From positions 1 through 64,000 of the forward strand of contig CAVPJC010000015.1 in assembly GCA_963705155.1 (NCBI GenBank): a DNA stretch of 64,000 bases, read 5' to 3'. This DNA is from CAVPJC01 sp963705155. GTDB taxonomy: Bacteria; Chloroflexota; Anaerolineae; Anaerolineales; UBA4823. This document shows positions 9,141 to 18,630 of this stretch, in pieces; the stretch's first letter is position 1, and every line of letters begins with the position of its first letter. Below the pieces are notes generated by a model. It was not told where the DNA came from. It made no database searches and saw only the letters and a list, made by a program, of their open reading frames with translations. The translations under genes were made by a program, and so were the position numbers.

Positions 9141-9725
9141 ATGAAAAAACTCTCATTCGTATTAATAGCTGTGCTGGTGGTGGGCGCTGTTGCCCTATCC
9201 TGGCAGCCGGCTGCTGCCCGCGATCTGTGGGAAACAATCACAGGTACATCCGGCCCGGACGACCTGGAAGGCACTTCCAAGAGCGACCGCATCCTGGGAT
9301 TGGCGGGCAACGATTTTCTGGATGGCCTGGCAGGCGCGGATTACCTGAGCGGCGCTGACGGGCGCGATACCCTCTACGGCGGCACTGGCAATGACCAGCT
9401 TCGCGGCGGTGGGGGCAAGGATCGTCTGTTTGGCAACGGCGGCGCCGATTCGATGTGGGGCGGCGACGGCAACGACATCGTTTACGGGGAAGGCGACGCG
9501 GATGTGATTTACGGCGGCGCCGGCAACGATAACCTGCGCGGCGGCAATGGCAACGACACCATTCGCGGCGATGATGGCAACGATACCATCTTTGGCGGCT
9601 CCGGCAATGATATCCTATACGGCGGTGCCGGCGTGGATCGGATCAACGGCGGTCCGGGCACCGATGTCTGCTATGTCGATGCCAGCGATAAAGTAGTGAA
9701 CGAATGCGAGATTGTTTATAAATAA
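9141..9725 (+). CDS. Secreted RTX-type calcium-binding repeat protein
   Basis: This 194-residue protein has a signal peptide (KKLSFVLIAVLVVGAVALS, cleavage probably after AAA near residue 27). About ten nonapeptide repeats of the GGxGxDxLxG type follow and fill residues 40-175, for example GGTGNDQLRGGGGKDRLFG. Such repeats fold as a calcium-loaded parallel beta-roll outside the cell. There is no enzymatic or toxin domain, so the RTX label describes the fold and not haemolysis. A short end with two Cys (DVCYVDASDK, ECEIVYK) could form a disulphide. The start is fixed by the strong ribosome site. The gene stands alone and is followed by a terminator. Confidence 0.88.
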   Translation: MKKLSFVLIAVLVVGAVALSWQPAAARDLWETITGTSGPDDLEGTSKSDRILGLAGNDFLDGLAGADYLSGADGRDTLYGGTGNDQLRGGGGKDRLFGNGGADSMWGGDGNDIVYGEGDADVIYGGAGNDNLRGGNGNDTIRGDDGNDTIFGGSGNDILYGGAGVDRINGGPGTDVCYVDASDKVVNECEIVYK

Positions 9726-9789
9726 TTTTTCGGTTCATAACAAGCGCTTCTGATGAACCGGGAGGTCAATTTCATTCAAACGACATAAG

Positions 9790-9821
9790 GCCGCCGAGAT
9801 CGTTCTATCTCGACGGCTTTT
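9790..9821 (+). terminator. Rho-independent terminator after the RTX-repeat gene
   Basis: The stem is GCCGcCGAGAT / ATCTCGaCGGC with one internal mismatch and a 6-base loop, followed by TTTT. It ends 65-95 bases after the stop of the 9141 gene. Confidence 0.75.
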
Positions 9822-9926
9822 GCTTTCCGCAAGGAAATTCAATGTTTTGCCGAAGCCCTGTGATGCAGATACTCTGATCAATAAAAGAATTGATATGAGA
9901 ATGAGTAAGAAAGGAGGCAATTAACC

Positions 9927-10462
9927 ATGGGTAAAGCAACTCAAGATTTACGGAATGAACACGCCGCGATTTTGCATGTCTTCACAGTTATGGACAAAAT
10001 GTTGGCAGATACTACGAAAAAAAATGCTGCCATTCTTAAGTTTGGGAATGAGTTAATTTACTTTCTAAAAATATTCGCAGACAAATGCCACCACGGAAAA
10101 GAAGAAGGTTATCTGTTTGAGTGAATCTAACCAAATTCGATGTTGGTCATGAAGGTGGGCTGATCGAGGCCCTGCTTCAAGAGCACCAGCAAGGCCGGGA
10201 ACACATCGCAGCGATGAACAAAGCTCTTGAAGCAAAAAACCTGGTGAATTTCAAAACCACTGCAATCCAGTATCGTGATCTTTTGAAGAACCATATCGCA
10301 AAAGAAGACAATGACCTTTTCTTATTGGCAGACCAATTACTGGATGAAATAAAACAGGATGAGCTCTTCGATAAATTCGAGAACTATGAGGAAAGCGTGA
10401 TCGGACATGGGGTCCATGATGAATTGCATTCCATGATCCATCATTGGGAGCACGAATTGTAG
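9927..10462 (+). CDS. Hemerythrin-family protein (one frameshift)
   Basis: Two frames overlap by four bases at 10121-10124 and together give one hemerythrin of about 178 residues. The first part holds the N-terminal helix His (RNEHAAILHVF) and the HHxKEE signature (CHHGKEEGYLF). The second holds EALLQEHQQGREHI and NHIAKEDNDLF, which complete the His/Glu set for a di-iron site. Family members are four-helix O2/iron or redox sensors or stores. Because the iron ligands are split between the two frames, a single-base shift near 10120 is far more likely than two genes. A strong AAAGGAGG precedes the ATG. It stands alone. Confidence 0.82.
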
Positions 10463-10561
10463 GCGGAAAGATAGTTGCGATTGTCTACCGCCGGATTCTC
10501 GGACTAACAGCGAAGGCTGGATAAGTTAATCAAACACCTGGGGCTGCTGCCAATACGCCGT

Positions 10562-11479
10562 TCACTGCCGGTCGAGGCGCTGCAGTCCGGCGGCGCGCGC
10601 CATTTGAACCGCTGCCTGGTATTCCTTGATGGTCACCCGGCGGTTGAGTTTGGGGAATTGGCTGGCCTTGAAGGCGGGGTAGTACTGATCCATGATGTTG
10701 AGATAGGTATTGGGTGAGATTTCTTCCGCCAGGAAATGCACAATTTCCGCGGTTCCCGCCAGGCCGTTGGGCAAGACCAGGTGGCGCACAAGCAGCCCGC
10801 GAATTGCCAGCCCCGTGGATCCACCAGCAGGTCGCCCACCTGGCGGTGCATTTCGCGCACGGCTGCCTGGTTGACTTCGGGGTAACGCTGAACCTTTGAA
10901 TAATGGCGTGCAGTGACGGCGCTGGAATATTTCATGTCTGGCATGTAAATATCCACCACGCCATCCAGGAGATGCAGAGTTTCCACGGTGTCGTAGCCGC
11001 CGGTGTTGTAAACCAGCGGCAGGCGCAGCCCCAGCGGGCTGCCAGGAGCAGCGCTGCCAGGATTTGTGGAACGACGTGGCTGGGAGATACCAGATTGATG
11101 TTATGGCAGCCCTGGGCTTGCAGCTCCAGCATGATGGCTGCCAGCTCTTCGGGCTGACGACGGCACGCCCGGCTTCAGACTGGCTGATTTCGGCATTCTG
11201 GCAGTACTGGCAGCGCAGATTGCAGCGCGTGAAGAAAATAGCGCCCGAGCCGCGCCAACCCCGCAGTGGATTTTCTTCTCCCAGGTGGGGGCCATAACTG
11301 CTGATCTGGGCGAGCTCGGCGGTGCGGCAAATGCCCAGCTTGCCCGCGCTGCGGTCCACCCGGCATTCCCAGGCGCAAATTTCACAGCGAGTCAGCCGTG
11401 CGCAAGCCAGAGATGTCCGGCGTTCCAATTCGCCGTTTTCCAACAGCTGGATATAAGCGGGCCAGGCATCTTGTGACAT
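10562..11479 (-). CDS. Radical SAM protein, PflX/PFL-activating-enzyme-like (frameshifted)
   Basis: The N-terminal part carries Cys-rich text (CARLTRCEICAWECRVDR, GKLGICRT) and then the radical SAM cluster motif CNLRCQYC. Later parts are spread over three frames (GCHNINLVSPSHVVPQILA, ETLHLLDGVVDIYMPDMKY, AIRGLLVRHLVLPNGLAGT) and the C-terminal LNRRVTIKEYQAAVQMA. Shifts are needed near 11165, 11040 and 10815. This order matches COG1313, PflX-type proteins. They bind [4Fe-4S] and S-adenosylmethionine, and their substrate is usually unknown. The ATG at 11477-11479 is preferred because the family begins there and not 24 codons earlier. No glycyl radical enzyme is nearby. Confidence 0.75.
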   Translation of the reverse strand: MSQDAWPAYIQLLENGELERRTSLACARLTRCEICAWECRVDRSAGKLGICRTAELAQISSYGPHLGEENPLRGWRGSGAIFFTRCNLRCQYCQNAEISQSEAGRAVVSPKSWQPSCWSCKPRAAITSIWYLPATSFHKSWQRCSWQPAGAAPAAGLQHRRLRHRGNSASPGWRGGYLHARHEIFQRRHCTPLFKGSALPRSQPGSRARNAPPGGRPAGGSTGLAIRGLLVRHLVLPNGLAGTAEIVHFLAEEISPNTYLNIMDQYYPAFKASQFPKLNRRVTIKEYQAAVQMARAAGLQRLDRQ

Positions 11480-11545
11480 CACAATCCTGATAAAACTGTA
11501 GGTGCAAAATAGTACAAACGTCCCGGGTAAATCGTAACTATACCA

Positions 11546-11575
11546 TTGCAATTACGTTGTATTGTAATATATAAT
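11546..11575 (+). promoter_or_regulatory. Candidate promoter for the lipoprotein gene at 11674
   Basis: TTGCAA (11546-11551) and TATAAT (11570-11575) are 18 bases apart, about 100 bases before the GTG. The 11480-11673 gap is AT-rich and separates divergent genes. Confidence 0.4.
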
Positions 11576-11673
11576 CTTTAACAAAGTTCTGCTGCCGGTT
11601 TTTTTATCTGTACAAATATTATAGCGCAGGAAGCTGTGTTCGTTCTGACAGATTTCCAAGGAGGGATCACCTG

Positions 11674-13259
11674 GTGTTGATGCGACCGGGTGGGAACTAC
11701 CGGCAGCAACCGAGGCTGATGACAGGGTTCCATCGAACGATCCTATTGGTTGCGCTTTGCCTGCCCTTCCTGACGGCTGCCTGTGATGATGTGGCGCCGG
11801 GTGGGGTTTTTGCCGCGCAAAGCGACCGGCAGGTGGATGCGCTGTTTGCAGATTTCTACAAGCGGTTGGGGGGCAGCGACCTGCTCGGGCCTGTGATTTC
11901 CCCCCTGTTTTCCTACGGAGACGTAAGCTACCAGTACACCCTGGCTGGTTTGATGGCCTTACGACGCCAGCCTGCAAGGGCAGAAACAGTATTACCTGGC
12001 GGCGCTGGGGCCTGACATGGGCCTGGAAGAGCCAGCGGTGCAGCCCCCTCGCGATCCAAAACTGCGCTACGTGGACGGCCACATTATCGCTGCCATGTTT
12101 TCGCCCTCTGTATGACCGGCTGGGAGGGCGGCTGGCAGGCAAGCCGGTGACAGAGGCGCGCTATAACCCTGAAATGCGCCGCTACGAACAATTTTTTACG
12201 AATGTTGGATTTTACCGCCTGGAAAATGAACCTCCGGAGGCAGTTCATCTGCTGGCATATGGCTCGTGGAAATGCGGCGGCGACTGCAGCCAGGTGGATC
12301 CTTACACTGCCCGGGTCGTGCTGCCGGATCTCACAGGAGAGCCTTTCCGTAAACCGGTTGCCCGGCTGGGGCCAAGCTTTACCGGATTTGCCCTCACTGA
12401 GATGTACACGACCCCCGACGGTTACCAGGAACAGGTCTTTGAAAACCTCGTGCTCATGGTGAACCCCAAGAAACCGGGAAAAGTCTTCCTGCGCCCGGTC
12501 ACCGTGCGGCTGGGAATCGAGCCGGAACCGTTGGTAAAAGCCAATGGCAAGGCCGGGATGGAGTTTGTCGCCATTCAAGGGGGCAAAGGCTACAATGTTG
12601 CCCGGGCGTTTCTGGACTACCTGGCGCTGCATGGCGGGCAGGACGCAGCCGGCCCACCCATCGGTGAATATAATCAACTGCGAGAAAATGTATACCGCCA
12701 GTGTTTTGTAAACCTGTGTCTGGAGGAACACCTGGATTTGAGCGAGCCGCTGCGCGTCCGCCCGGCGGCGTTGGGTCATTCGTATTTAACCCTGCCACGC
12801 CAGGGGTTGGAGCAGCCCGCAGCGGCGGGATCTGGCGGAGCGGGTCCTGAAAAACCGGCTGCCGCGGCAGACGCCACGGCAGACGCCGCGGCATCTGCCG
12901 CACCCACCCAGCCGCCCGAACCACAAGTGACAGAACCGCCCGACACCCAGGTGAACCTTAAAGGCTGGGTGCGGAACCCGGTGATTGCGCCGGGTGGCGT
13001 GCAGGAATTTGGCGTGCTGGTGTTGGAACAAAATGTGCCTGTGCAGGATGTGGAGCCAGACCTGGCGATCATTCTGCCGGATGGAACGCGTAAAATGCTG
13101 TACATGCTGCCCACCGGCGATGATGGAGAAAGCCATTACCAGTTGGAGGGGCTGGATGCGCCGTCTGGTTCGGCTGTGGGTTTTGAGATCTGCGTTTACT
13201 ACCCGCGCGGCGAGACAACCTGTGTGCAGGGCAGCTTCCTGGTCTGGCAGGAGCCGTAA
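11674..13259 (+). CDS. Lipoprotein of unknown function (two frameshifts)
   Basis: The restored product of about 528 residues has a signal peptide ending in a lipobox (CLPFLTAAC). An alpha/beta region follows that begins QVDALFADFYKRLGGSDLLG and continues RRYEQFFTNVGFYR and PYTARVVLPDLTGEP. An Ala/Pro-rich linker (ADATADAAASAAPTQPPEP) leads to a C-terminal beta domain (GWVRNPVIAPGGVQEFGVLV). Shifts lie near 11960 and 12105. The N-terminal part is of the kind seen in uncharacterised Chloroflexota surface proteins, and I cannot assign a function. GTG at 11674 is chosen because AAGGAGG lies 8 bases upstream. The gene converges on glycerate kinase with only 10 bases between. Confidence 0.65.
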
Positions 13260-13269
13260 GCCGGGGATG

Positions 13270-14617
13270 TTAGAAGATCAGTAAGAAGGCCAGGTCGTTG
13301 ACGTTGGTCTGGGTAGGCCCGGTTACAAGCAAATCTCCCAACTGTTGAAAAAAGGAATAAGCGTCGTTGTTGGCCAGGTAGTCTTCTGGATCCAGGCCGA
13401 GATGCCGTGCGCGCAGCAGGGTTTCACCGGTGACGACCGCCCCGGCGGCGTCTGTGGGGCCATCTCCGCCGTCGGTGGCGAGTGCGACTAAAACAGCCCC
13501 GGGTATCCCCGCCAATCCTGCCGCAGCGCCCAGCGCCAGTTCTTGATTGCGCCCGCCTTTACCGTTTCCGGTCACGGTCACGGTGGTTTCACCACCGGCG
13601 ATGATGCAGGCCGGGCGGGCCAGCGGCTGTCCATCTTCACTGGATCTGGCGGGCGATGGCTGCCAGCACTTTACCCACCTGGCGGGCTTCGCCTTCCATA
13701 TAGGTACTGAGCAGCATGGCATTGAGCCCTTCCTGGCGCGCCTGGTGGAGGGCGGCGGCGGCAGCCTGGGAATTGCTGGCAATCACCGAGTTTTGCACGC
13801 GTTGAAAGAGCGGATCGCCGGGTTTGGGCGTATCGGGGATCTCTCCCCGGCGGCCGCGCTCCAGCCGTCTCACAATGGAGGCCGGGGTTGTTTCCAGCAG
13901 GTGGTAGCGCTCCAGGATATTGTAAGCATCCTGATACGTGGTTGGATCGGGCACGGTGGGGCCGGATGCGATCACGTCCAGCGGGCTGCCGATGACATCT
14001 GAAAGGATAAGAACTGCCAGGTGGGCGGGTTGGGCCAGGCGGGCAAGCTGCCCGCCTTTGAGCTGCTCCAGGTGCTTGCGCAGGGTGTTGATTTCATTGA
14101 CAACCGCGCCGCAGGCCAGCAGGCTGGTGGTGAGTGCCTGCAGCTCATCCAGGGTAATCTCGGGAGCCGGCGCCGGCAGCAGAGCAGATCCTCCACCCGA
14201 AATAAGGCAGATGATCAGATCGTCGTGGGCGGCGTTCTGCAGCAGTTCCATCAGGCTGCCAGCCGCCTGGACGCCACGCCCGTCTGGAATGGGGTGACCG
14301 GTTTCCAGCACCCGCAGGTTTGCAGCCTGCGGCGCCTCAGCCGGCTGCGAATATCCCGATTTTGTAACGACAATGCCGCCGCTGCTGTTTTCCTGGAGAA
14401 CGGCTGCAGCGGCGCGCGCCATGGGTATGCCGGCTTTGCCGATTGCGACCAGCCAGATGCGCCGGTAGTCATTCAGATCGTAGGCTCTGCCGGCGATGGT
14501 CAGGCGGCTGCCCTGGCGCTGCATGTGACGCAGCACGGCTTGCTCAGGGTCTACGGCATGCAGCGCCGCCTGGATCAGGCGGGTGATGAGGTCAGATTGC
14601 GGGTGGTTGATCTGCAT
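13270..14617 (-). CDS. Glycerate 2-kinase, GckA/MOFRL family (one frameshift)
   Basis: This is an ATP-dependent kinase that turns glycerate into 2-phosphoglycerate, feeding glycolysis. The N-terminal domain shows WLVAIGKAGIPMA, LETGHPIPDGRG and the Gly-rich LISGGGSALLPAP. The middle shows ILSDVIGSPLDVIASGPTV. The C-terminal MOFRL domain is in another frame, with IIAGGETTVTVTGNGKGGRN and ALATDGGDGPTDAAGAVV. A one-base shift near 13645 separates them, and the restored length of about 448 residues is normal. The ATG at 14615-14617 is the only good start. The SRAP gene lies upstream on the same strand with a 56-base gap. Confidence 0.85.
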
Positions 14618-14673
14618 ACAAGGTTTGCCTGGGCGGCGGAGCGGCTGCCCGGTGGGTGCAGATCGGTGCGGGG

Positions 14674-15345
14674 CTAGGCGACCGGTGCAATGCAGGCCGG
14701 TAGGTCGTTGGCCGGGCTGTTGACCAGCGTGGAAACCGGGTAGGCGTGCATGCCTTCAGCAGGGTAGGGCGCCAGCAGGGATGCCAGCCGGGCCGGGTCT
14801 TGTTCGCCGGGCAGCAGCCAGAGCGGATAGGCTTCGGGCGGCAGGATGACCGGCATGCGGTTGTGAATGGGCTCCATCAAGGCATTCGGGGATGTGGTGA
14901 TGATGGTGCAGGAGAGGATTTGCGAGCCGTCCGGGCCGTTCCAGACTTCCCATAAACCGGCAAAAGCAAACGGTTTGCCGGAGGCCAGCTGGATATACAT
15001 GGGGGTCTTGCGTTTGCTATCGGCAGATGCACGCCATTCATAAAAGCCATCAGCCAGCACCAGACAGCGTCGCCGCCGGAAGGCGTTTCGGAAGGAGGGT
15101 TTCTCGGCCAAGGTTTCGGCGCGGGCGTTGATCATGCGGCTGCCGATTTCAGGATCCTTGGCCCAGGACGGCACCAGCCCCCAGGTAAAATAATCCAGCC
15201 GGTTTTTGCCATCGTTGGCCACCACAGCCACCGGCTGGGTGGGGGCGATGTTGTAGCGCGGCTGCAGGCCTTCGGGCACGTACATCCAAGGAAAGGCCTC
15301 CTGCACGGCGTTCAGGTCTGCGGTCAGGGTAAAACGTCCACACAT
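14674..15345 (-). CDS. SRAP domain protein (YedK/HMCES family)
   Basis: This 223-residue protein crosslinks to abasic sites in single-stranded DNA and so protects replication forks. The essential Cys2 is present (MCGRF, so Met1 must be removed). The other active-site residues are Asn73 (INARAET), Glu103 (GFYEWR) and His161 (PIHNRMPVI). RYNIAPTQ at 30-37 is a family hallmark. Length and order match the family. It is intact and lies upstream of glycerate kinase on the same strand, divergent from the methyltransferase. No SOS-type operator is visible in the 95-base gap at 15346-15440. Confidence 0.92.
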   Translation of the reverse strand: MCGRFTLTADLNAVQEAFPWMYVPEGLQPRYNIAPTQPVAVVANDGKNRLDYFTWGLVPSWAKDPEIGSRMINARAETLAEKPSFRNAFRRRRCLVLADGFYEWRASADSKRKTPMYIQLASGKPFAFAGLWEVWNGPDGSQILSCTIITTSPNALMEPIHNRMPVILPPEAYPLWLLPGEQDPARLASLLAPYPAEGMHAYPVSTLVNSPANDLPACIAPVA

Positions 15346-15440
15346 GCTTCAATCTTAACCATATTTGTCGGGTTATGCAAGGGTAGATTTCCACGCGCCG
15401 CGCCTGTACAGGATGGAGCGCCTGGGTTAAGATGGGGTAG

Positions 15441-16028
15441 ATGCCCGAAGACGATGCCCTGCGTTGGAACCGGCGCTACCGGGAAGATGTGCGCTATGCA
15501 ACCTTTCTCGAACCGCGCCCTTTCCTGGTGAAAAATGCCGCACACCTGCCGCACAGCGGTCTGGCGCTGGATGCGGCCATGGGGATGGGAGGCAATGCGG
15601 CGTTTTTGTTGCAGCGTGGTCTGAGGGTGGTGGGGGTGGATATCTCCAGCGTGGCGGTGCGCCAGGCCAGGCAGCGCCTGCCGGGTCTGATGGCGGTGGT
15701 AGCCGACCTGGCAAATTTTTACCTGCCCCCGGAGAGGTTTGATCTGATCCTGAACTTTTATTATTTACAGCGCGATTTATGGGCGGCGTATCGCAGGGCG
15801 CTGCGCCCGGGAGGTGTGCTGGTTTTTGAGACACTCACCCTGGAGATGATGACCCTGCAGCCGGAGATTGATCCGGCCTTTTTGCTGCAGCCTGGCGAGC
15901 TGAGGAATGCGTTTGAAGACTGGGAAATCCTGGAATACCGGGAAGGTTGGGTGGAGTCACGGCGTGGGTTGAACCATCCGGTAGCCAGCCTGGTGGCGCG
16001 GCGACCGGGTGGCCGCGGCGCGGCTTAG
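15441..16028 (+). CDS. Class I SAM-dependent methyltransferase, TehB-like
   Basis: The protein has 195 residues. Motif I is LDAAMGMGGNAAFLLQRG, followed by VVGVDISSVAVRQAR with the acidic residue that binds the SAM ribose. Then come LPGLMAVVADL and the post-motif RFDLILNFYYLQR, and LRPGGVLVFETLT is the usual late motif. The LNFYYLQR segment is typical of small TehB/Tam-like enzymes, whose substrate cannot be told from sequence. Its stop overlaps the end of the convergent EamA gene by four bases. Confidence 0.85.
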   Translation: MPEDDALRWNRRYREDVRYATFLEPRPFLVKNAAHLPHSGLALDAAMGMGGNAAFLLQRGLRVVGVDISSVAVRQARQRLPGLMAVVADLANFYLPPERFDLILNFYYLQRDLWAAYRRALRPGGVLVFETLTLEMMTLQPEIDPAFLLQPGELRNAFEDWEILEYREGWVESRRGLNHPVASLVARRPGGRGAA

Positions 16029-16993
16029 TCGCCCACGTTGGGGGGTGTTTCCCGGGCAGCGCCTTCGCTGAGGCGCAGCAGAATCACGCCCAGGATGATC
16101 AGAGAGCTGCCGAAGAGCTGGGGGAGGGTCATGCGTTCGCCCAACAGCAGGTAGGCAAGGATGGCGGTCATGGCCGGTTCCAGGGTGGCGATCAGGTTGG
16201 CCACGCTGGCAGGCAGGTAGCTGAGGCTGACGGTGTACAGCCCGTAACCGCCGATGGTGGGCCCGATGGAGAGTAAGATCACCGCAATCCAGGTGGCAGG
16301 CGAGCTGCCCAGCAGGATCGCGGCCGGCTGACCGCTCTGCCCCGGCAGCAGGACTGCCATAAGATTGTACGCCAGCAGAAATACGGCCGCCAGCCCGAAG
16401 CTGTAGAGTATTGCCGTCCAGGGGTAAATATTGCGGTTTGAAGACTGTTTCCCAAACAGGCTGTACACGGCAAAAGCGACGCCGGATAAAATGCCGGTCA
16501 GGATGCCGAGCGGGTTCAGGTTCCACACGGCCGGGTCAAGGGCGCCGGAAACGAAGACACAGCCTGCCAGGCTGAAGAGGATGGCGATGATTTTGACGCG
16601 TGCCAGGCGCTCGCCCAGAAAACGCCAGGCCAGGATGGCGGTGAATGCAGCAGAGCTGTACGCCAGCACGGTGGAAACCGATGCGCCATTCAAAGCCACC
16701 GAGTAGGTGTACAGGGTATTAAAGACGGACAACACCAGACCGTAGAGAACCAGGAAGCGCACATTATTCCTGCCAGGATGCAGGCGGGGCGGGTTGGCAA
16801 TCACGAAAACCAGGCCGACTGCCAGAAAAACGAACAGGTCACGCCAGAAAGAGAGCACCAGGGGTGGTATGGCGCGTGCGTCGGTCAGATAGCGGATGAA
16901 AACGCCGGTGGTGGACCAGATGACGGTGCCGATGAGAGCGATGGTGTAACCGCGCGTCAGGCGCGCCGAGGAAATTTGCAGAGCTGTTTGCAT
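16025..16993 (-). CDS. EamA/DMT-family transporter
   Basis: This is an integral inner-membrane protein of about 322 residues with ten hydrophobic segments and two EamA repeats. The first repeat begins TIALIGTVIWSTTGVFIRYL and holds SVALNGASVSTVLAYSSAAF. The second holds LSYLPASVANLIATLEPAM and AYLLLGERMTLPQLFGSSLI. Family members export metabolites or amino acids, and the substrate is unknown. The ATG at 16991-16993 (MQTALQ) is preferred to one 11 codons upstream. It lies downstream of the PLP lyase-like gene on the same strand. Confidence 0.85.
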   Translation of the reverse strand: MQTALQISSARLTRGYTIALIGTVIWSTTGVFIRYLTDARAIPPLVLSFWRDLFVFLAVGLVFVIANPPRLHPGRNNVRFLVLYGLVLSVFNTLYTYSVALNGASVSTVLAYSSAAFTAILAWRFLGERLARVKIIAILFSLAGCVFVSGALDPAVWNLNPLGILTGILSGVAFAVYSLFGKQSSNRNIYPWTAILYSFGLAAVFLLAYNLMAVLLPGQSGQPAAILLGSSPATWIAVILLSIGPTIGGYGLYTVSLSYLPASVANLIATLEPAMTAILAYLLLGERMTLPQLFGSSLIILGVILLRLSEGAARETPPNVGD

Positions 16994-17121
16994 AGAGCGG
17001 TTCCAAATAAAAAGGGCGCCCGCCAAACAGGCGCCCAGATTTCACTTGTGCATTATAACACAATTTGTCCGACAATTCCGCGACGCGGCGCCTGACAGCA
17101 ACGTCATTCCGCCGGCGCAGG

Positions 17122-18595
17122 TCAGGCTTTGAAGAGCACATCCATGTAGGTCTTGAGGATATCGCTGACCACGCCGCGCAAAGGCAGCGAAGAGGCCATG
17201 CCGTAGACCGGGAGCCATGCCGCCACCTGCGCCGGGGTTCTGGCGAACGGCTGCAACCGCAGCCTGCAGGTCGGCAATAAAGCGCCCGGCGACGCCCGGT
17301 TGGGTGTGGCGCAAGGTGACACACAGATGCACACAGTTGGGACGGTGCAAGCCGTTCAGGCTCCAGCCGCGCTGAGCCATTTCATCCATCACCTGGTAGA
17401 TATCGAGCTCATCCGAAGCGAAAGCTATCACGAACAACGGGTTGCCCAGCACGCGCAGACCCGGGATGGCCTGCACCTGGCTGCGGATCCAGGCAGCGGT
17501 TTCCAGGATCTGGCTGGCGGCCTGCAGGTAGCCCTGTTCACCGGTGGCGAGCAGGGCTGCCCAGCAGGCCGCGCTCAAGGCTCCCGGGCGGCTGCCCGCA
17601 AAAGTGGGCGAAAAATACAGCCCGCCGGGCCAATCGGTGACGGTGTAGAACTGGTAGCGGCGCAGCTCTGGCGTACGGTACAAAATGACGGAGGTGCCTT
17701 TGGCGGCGTAGCCGTATTTGTGCGTATCGGCTGAAATGGAAGTGACCCCGGGCAGACGGAAATCGAAGGGAGGCACCGGGTAGCCCAGTTTTTCAGCCCA
17801 GGGCAGCAGAAAACCGCCCAGGCAGGCATCCGTGTGAAATCCAATGCCGCGCTGGCGGGCCAGCTCGGAAAGCTCAGCGATGGGGTCGACAATGCCGTGC
17901 GGGAAGGAAGGGGCCGAGCCAACCACCACGATCGTGTTGCCGGTGATCGCCTGGCGAGCGGCTGCCACATCGGCCTTATAGTCGGCATCGACCGGGATGC
18001 GCACAGGCTTGATCTTGAAATACTGGGCGGCTTTATCAAAGGCGGCATGGGCGGTGACCGGCAGCACCATCTCAGGGCGGCGGATGCCCCGCTCCTGGCG
18101 AGCGCGGTCGCGGTAGGTCTTCATCGCCAGCAGGATGCTCTCGGTGCCGCCGGAGGTGAGGGTGCCGCACACCTGGCTGGCTGGATCGGAGCGGCCTCCG
18201 AGCATGGCGGCGGTCATGGCGATCACCTCAGCCTCGTACTTGCTGATGCTCGGCCAGACATCGGCGTGCAGCGGGTTGGCCTGCGAATGCAGCGCATACA
18301 CCTGGTTGAGAAATTGAATATGCTCCTCGTCGCCGTGGTACACCGCGCCGGAAACGTAGCCATCCTTCCAGCGGGCTTCTTCGAGGTCTTTGAGTGCCTG
18401 CATTTCGCTCAGGATGGTCTGGCGGTCCACAGCCTGCTGCGGCAGGTGGGTATAGGCGGCATAACCCTGGCGGTATGGCTTGAGGGAATGTTCCAGCCCG
18501 GCGGTGACACCGGCCATTTCCTTATCCAGCTGCTGTTTTACGGCAGGTATCTTTTTGATGTATTTCTCCAGAAAAGACACCAGGCGGGGGTTCAA
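17122..18595 (-). CDS. PLP-dependent lyase/decarboxylase, sphingosine-1-phosphate-lyase-like (one frameshift)
   Basis: This is a fold type I PLP enzyme of about 490 residues. It has QVCGTLTSGGTESILLAMK as the phosphate-binding loop, FHTDACLGGF with the PLP Asp, and the Schiff-base Lys in SISADTHKYGYAAKG. That last motif is almost the text of S1P lyases rather than glutamate decarboxylases. GLYFSPTFAGSRPGAL is another lyase trait. A one-base shift near 17237 moves the last 40 residues to a new frame (AAWLPVYGMASSLPLRG, ILKTYMDVLFKA). Without it the reading runs on to 17042 with unrelated sequence. It may act on phosphorylated amino alcohols or on amino acids. The FGGY kinase lies just upstream. 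Confidence 0.8.
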
Positions 18596-18630
18596 ACGCG
18601 AGAGAGAAGATTTAACCAGCGGTCCATAAT

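Noticed and set aside
9141..9725. RTX haemolysin
   Set aside because: Only calcium-binding repeats and a Sec signal peptide are present. There is no toxin domain and no type I secretion genes nearby.
10121..10124. GTGA overlap between two hemerythrin halves taken as translational coupling
   Set aside because: The iron-ligand set of one domain is divided between the halves, so a one-base shift explains it better.
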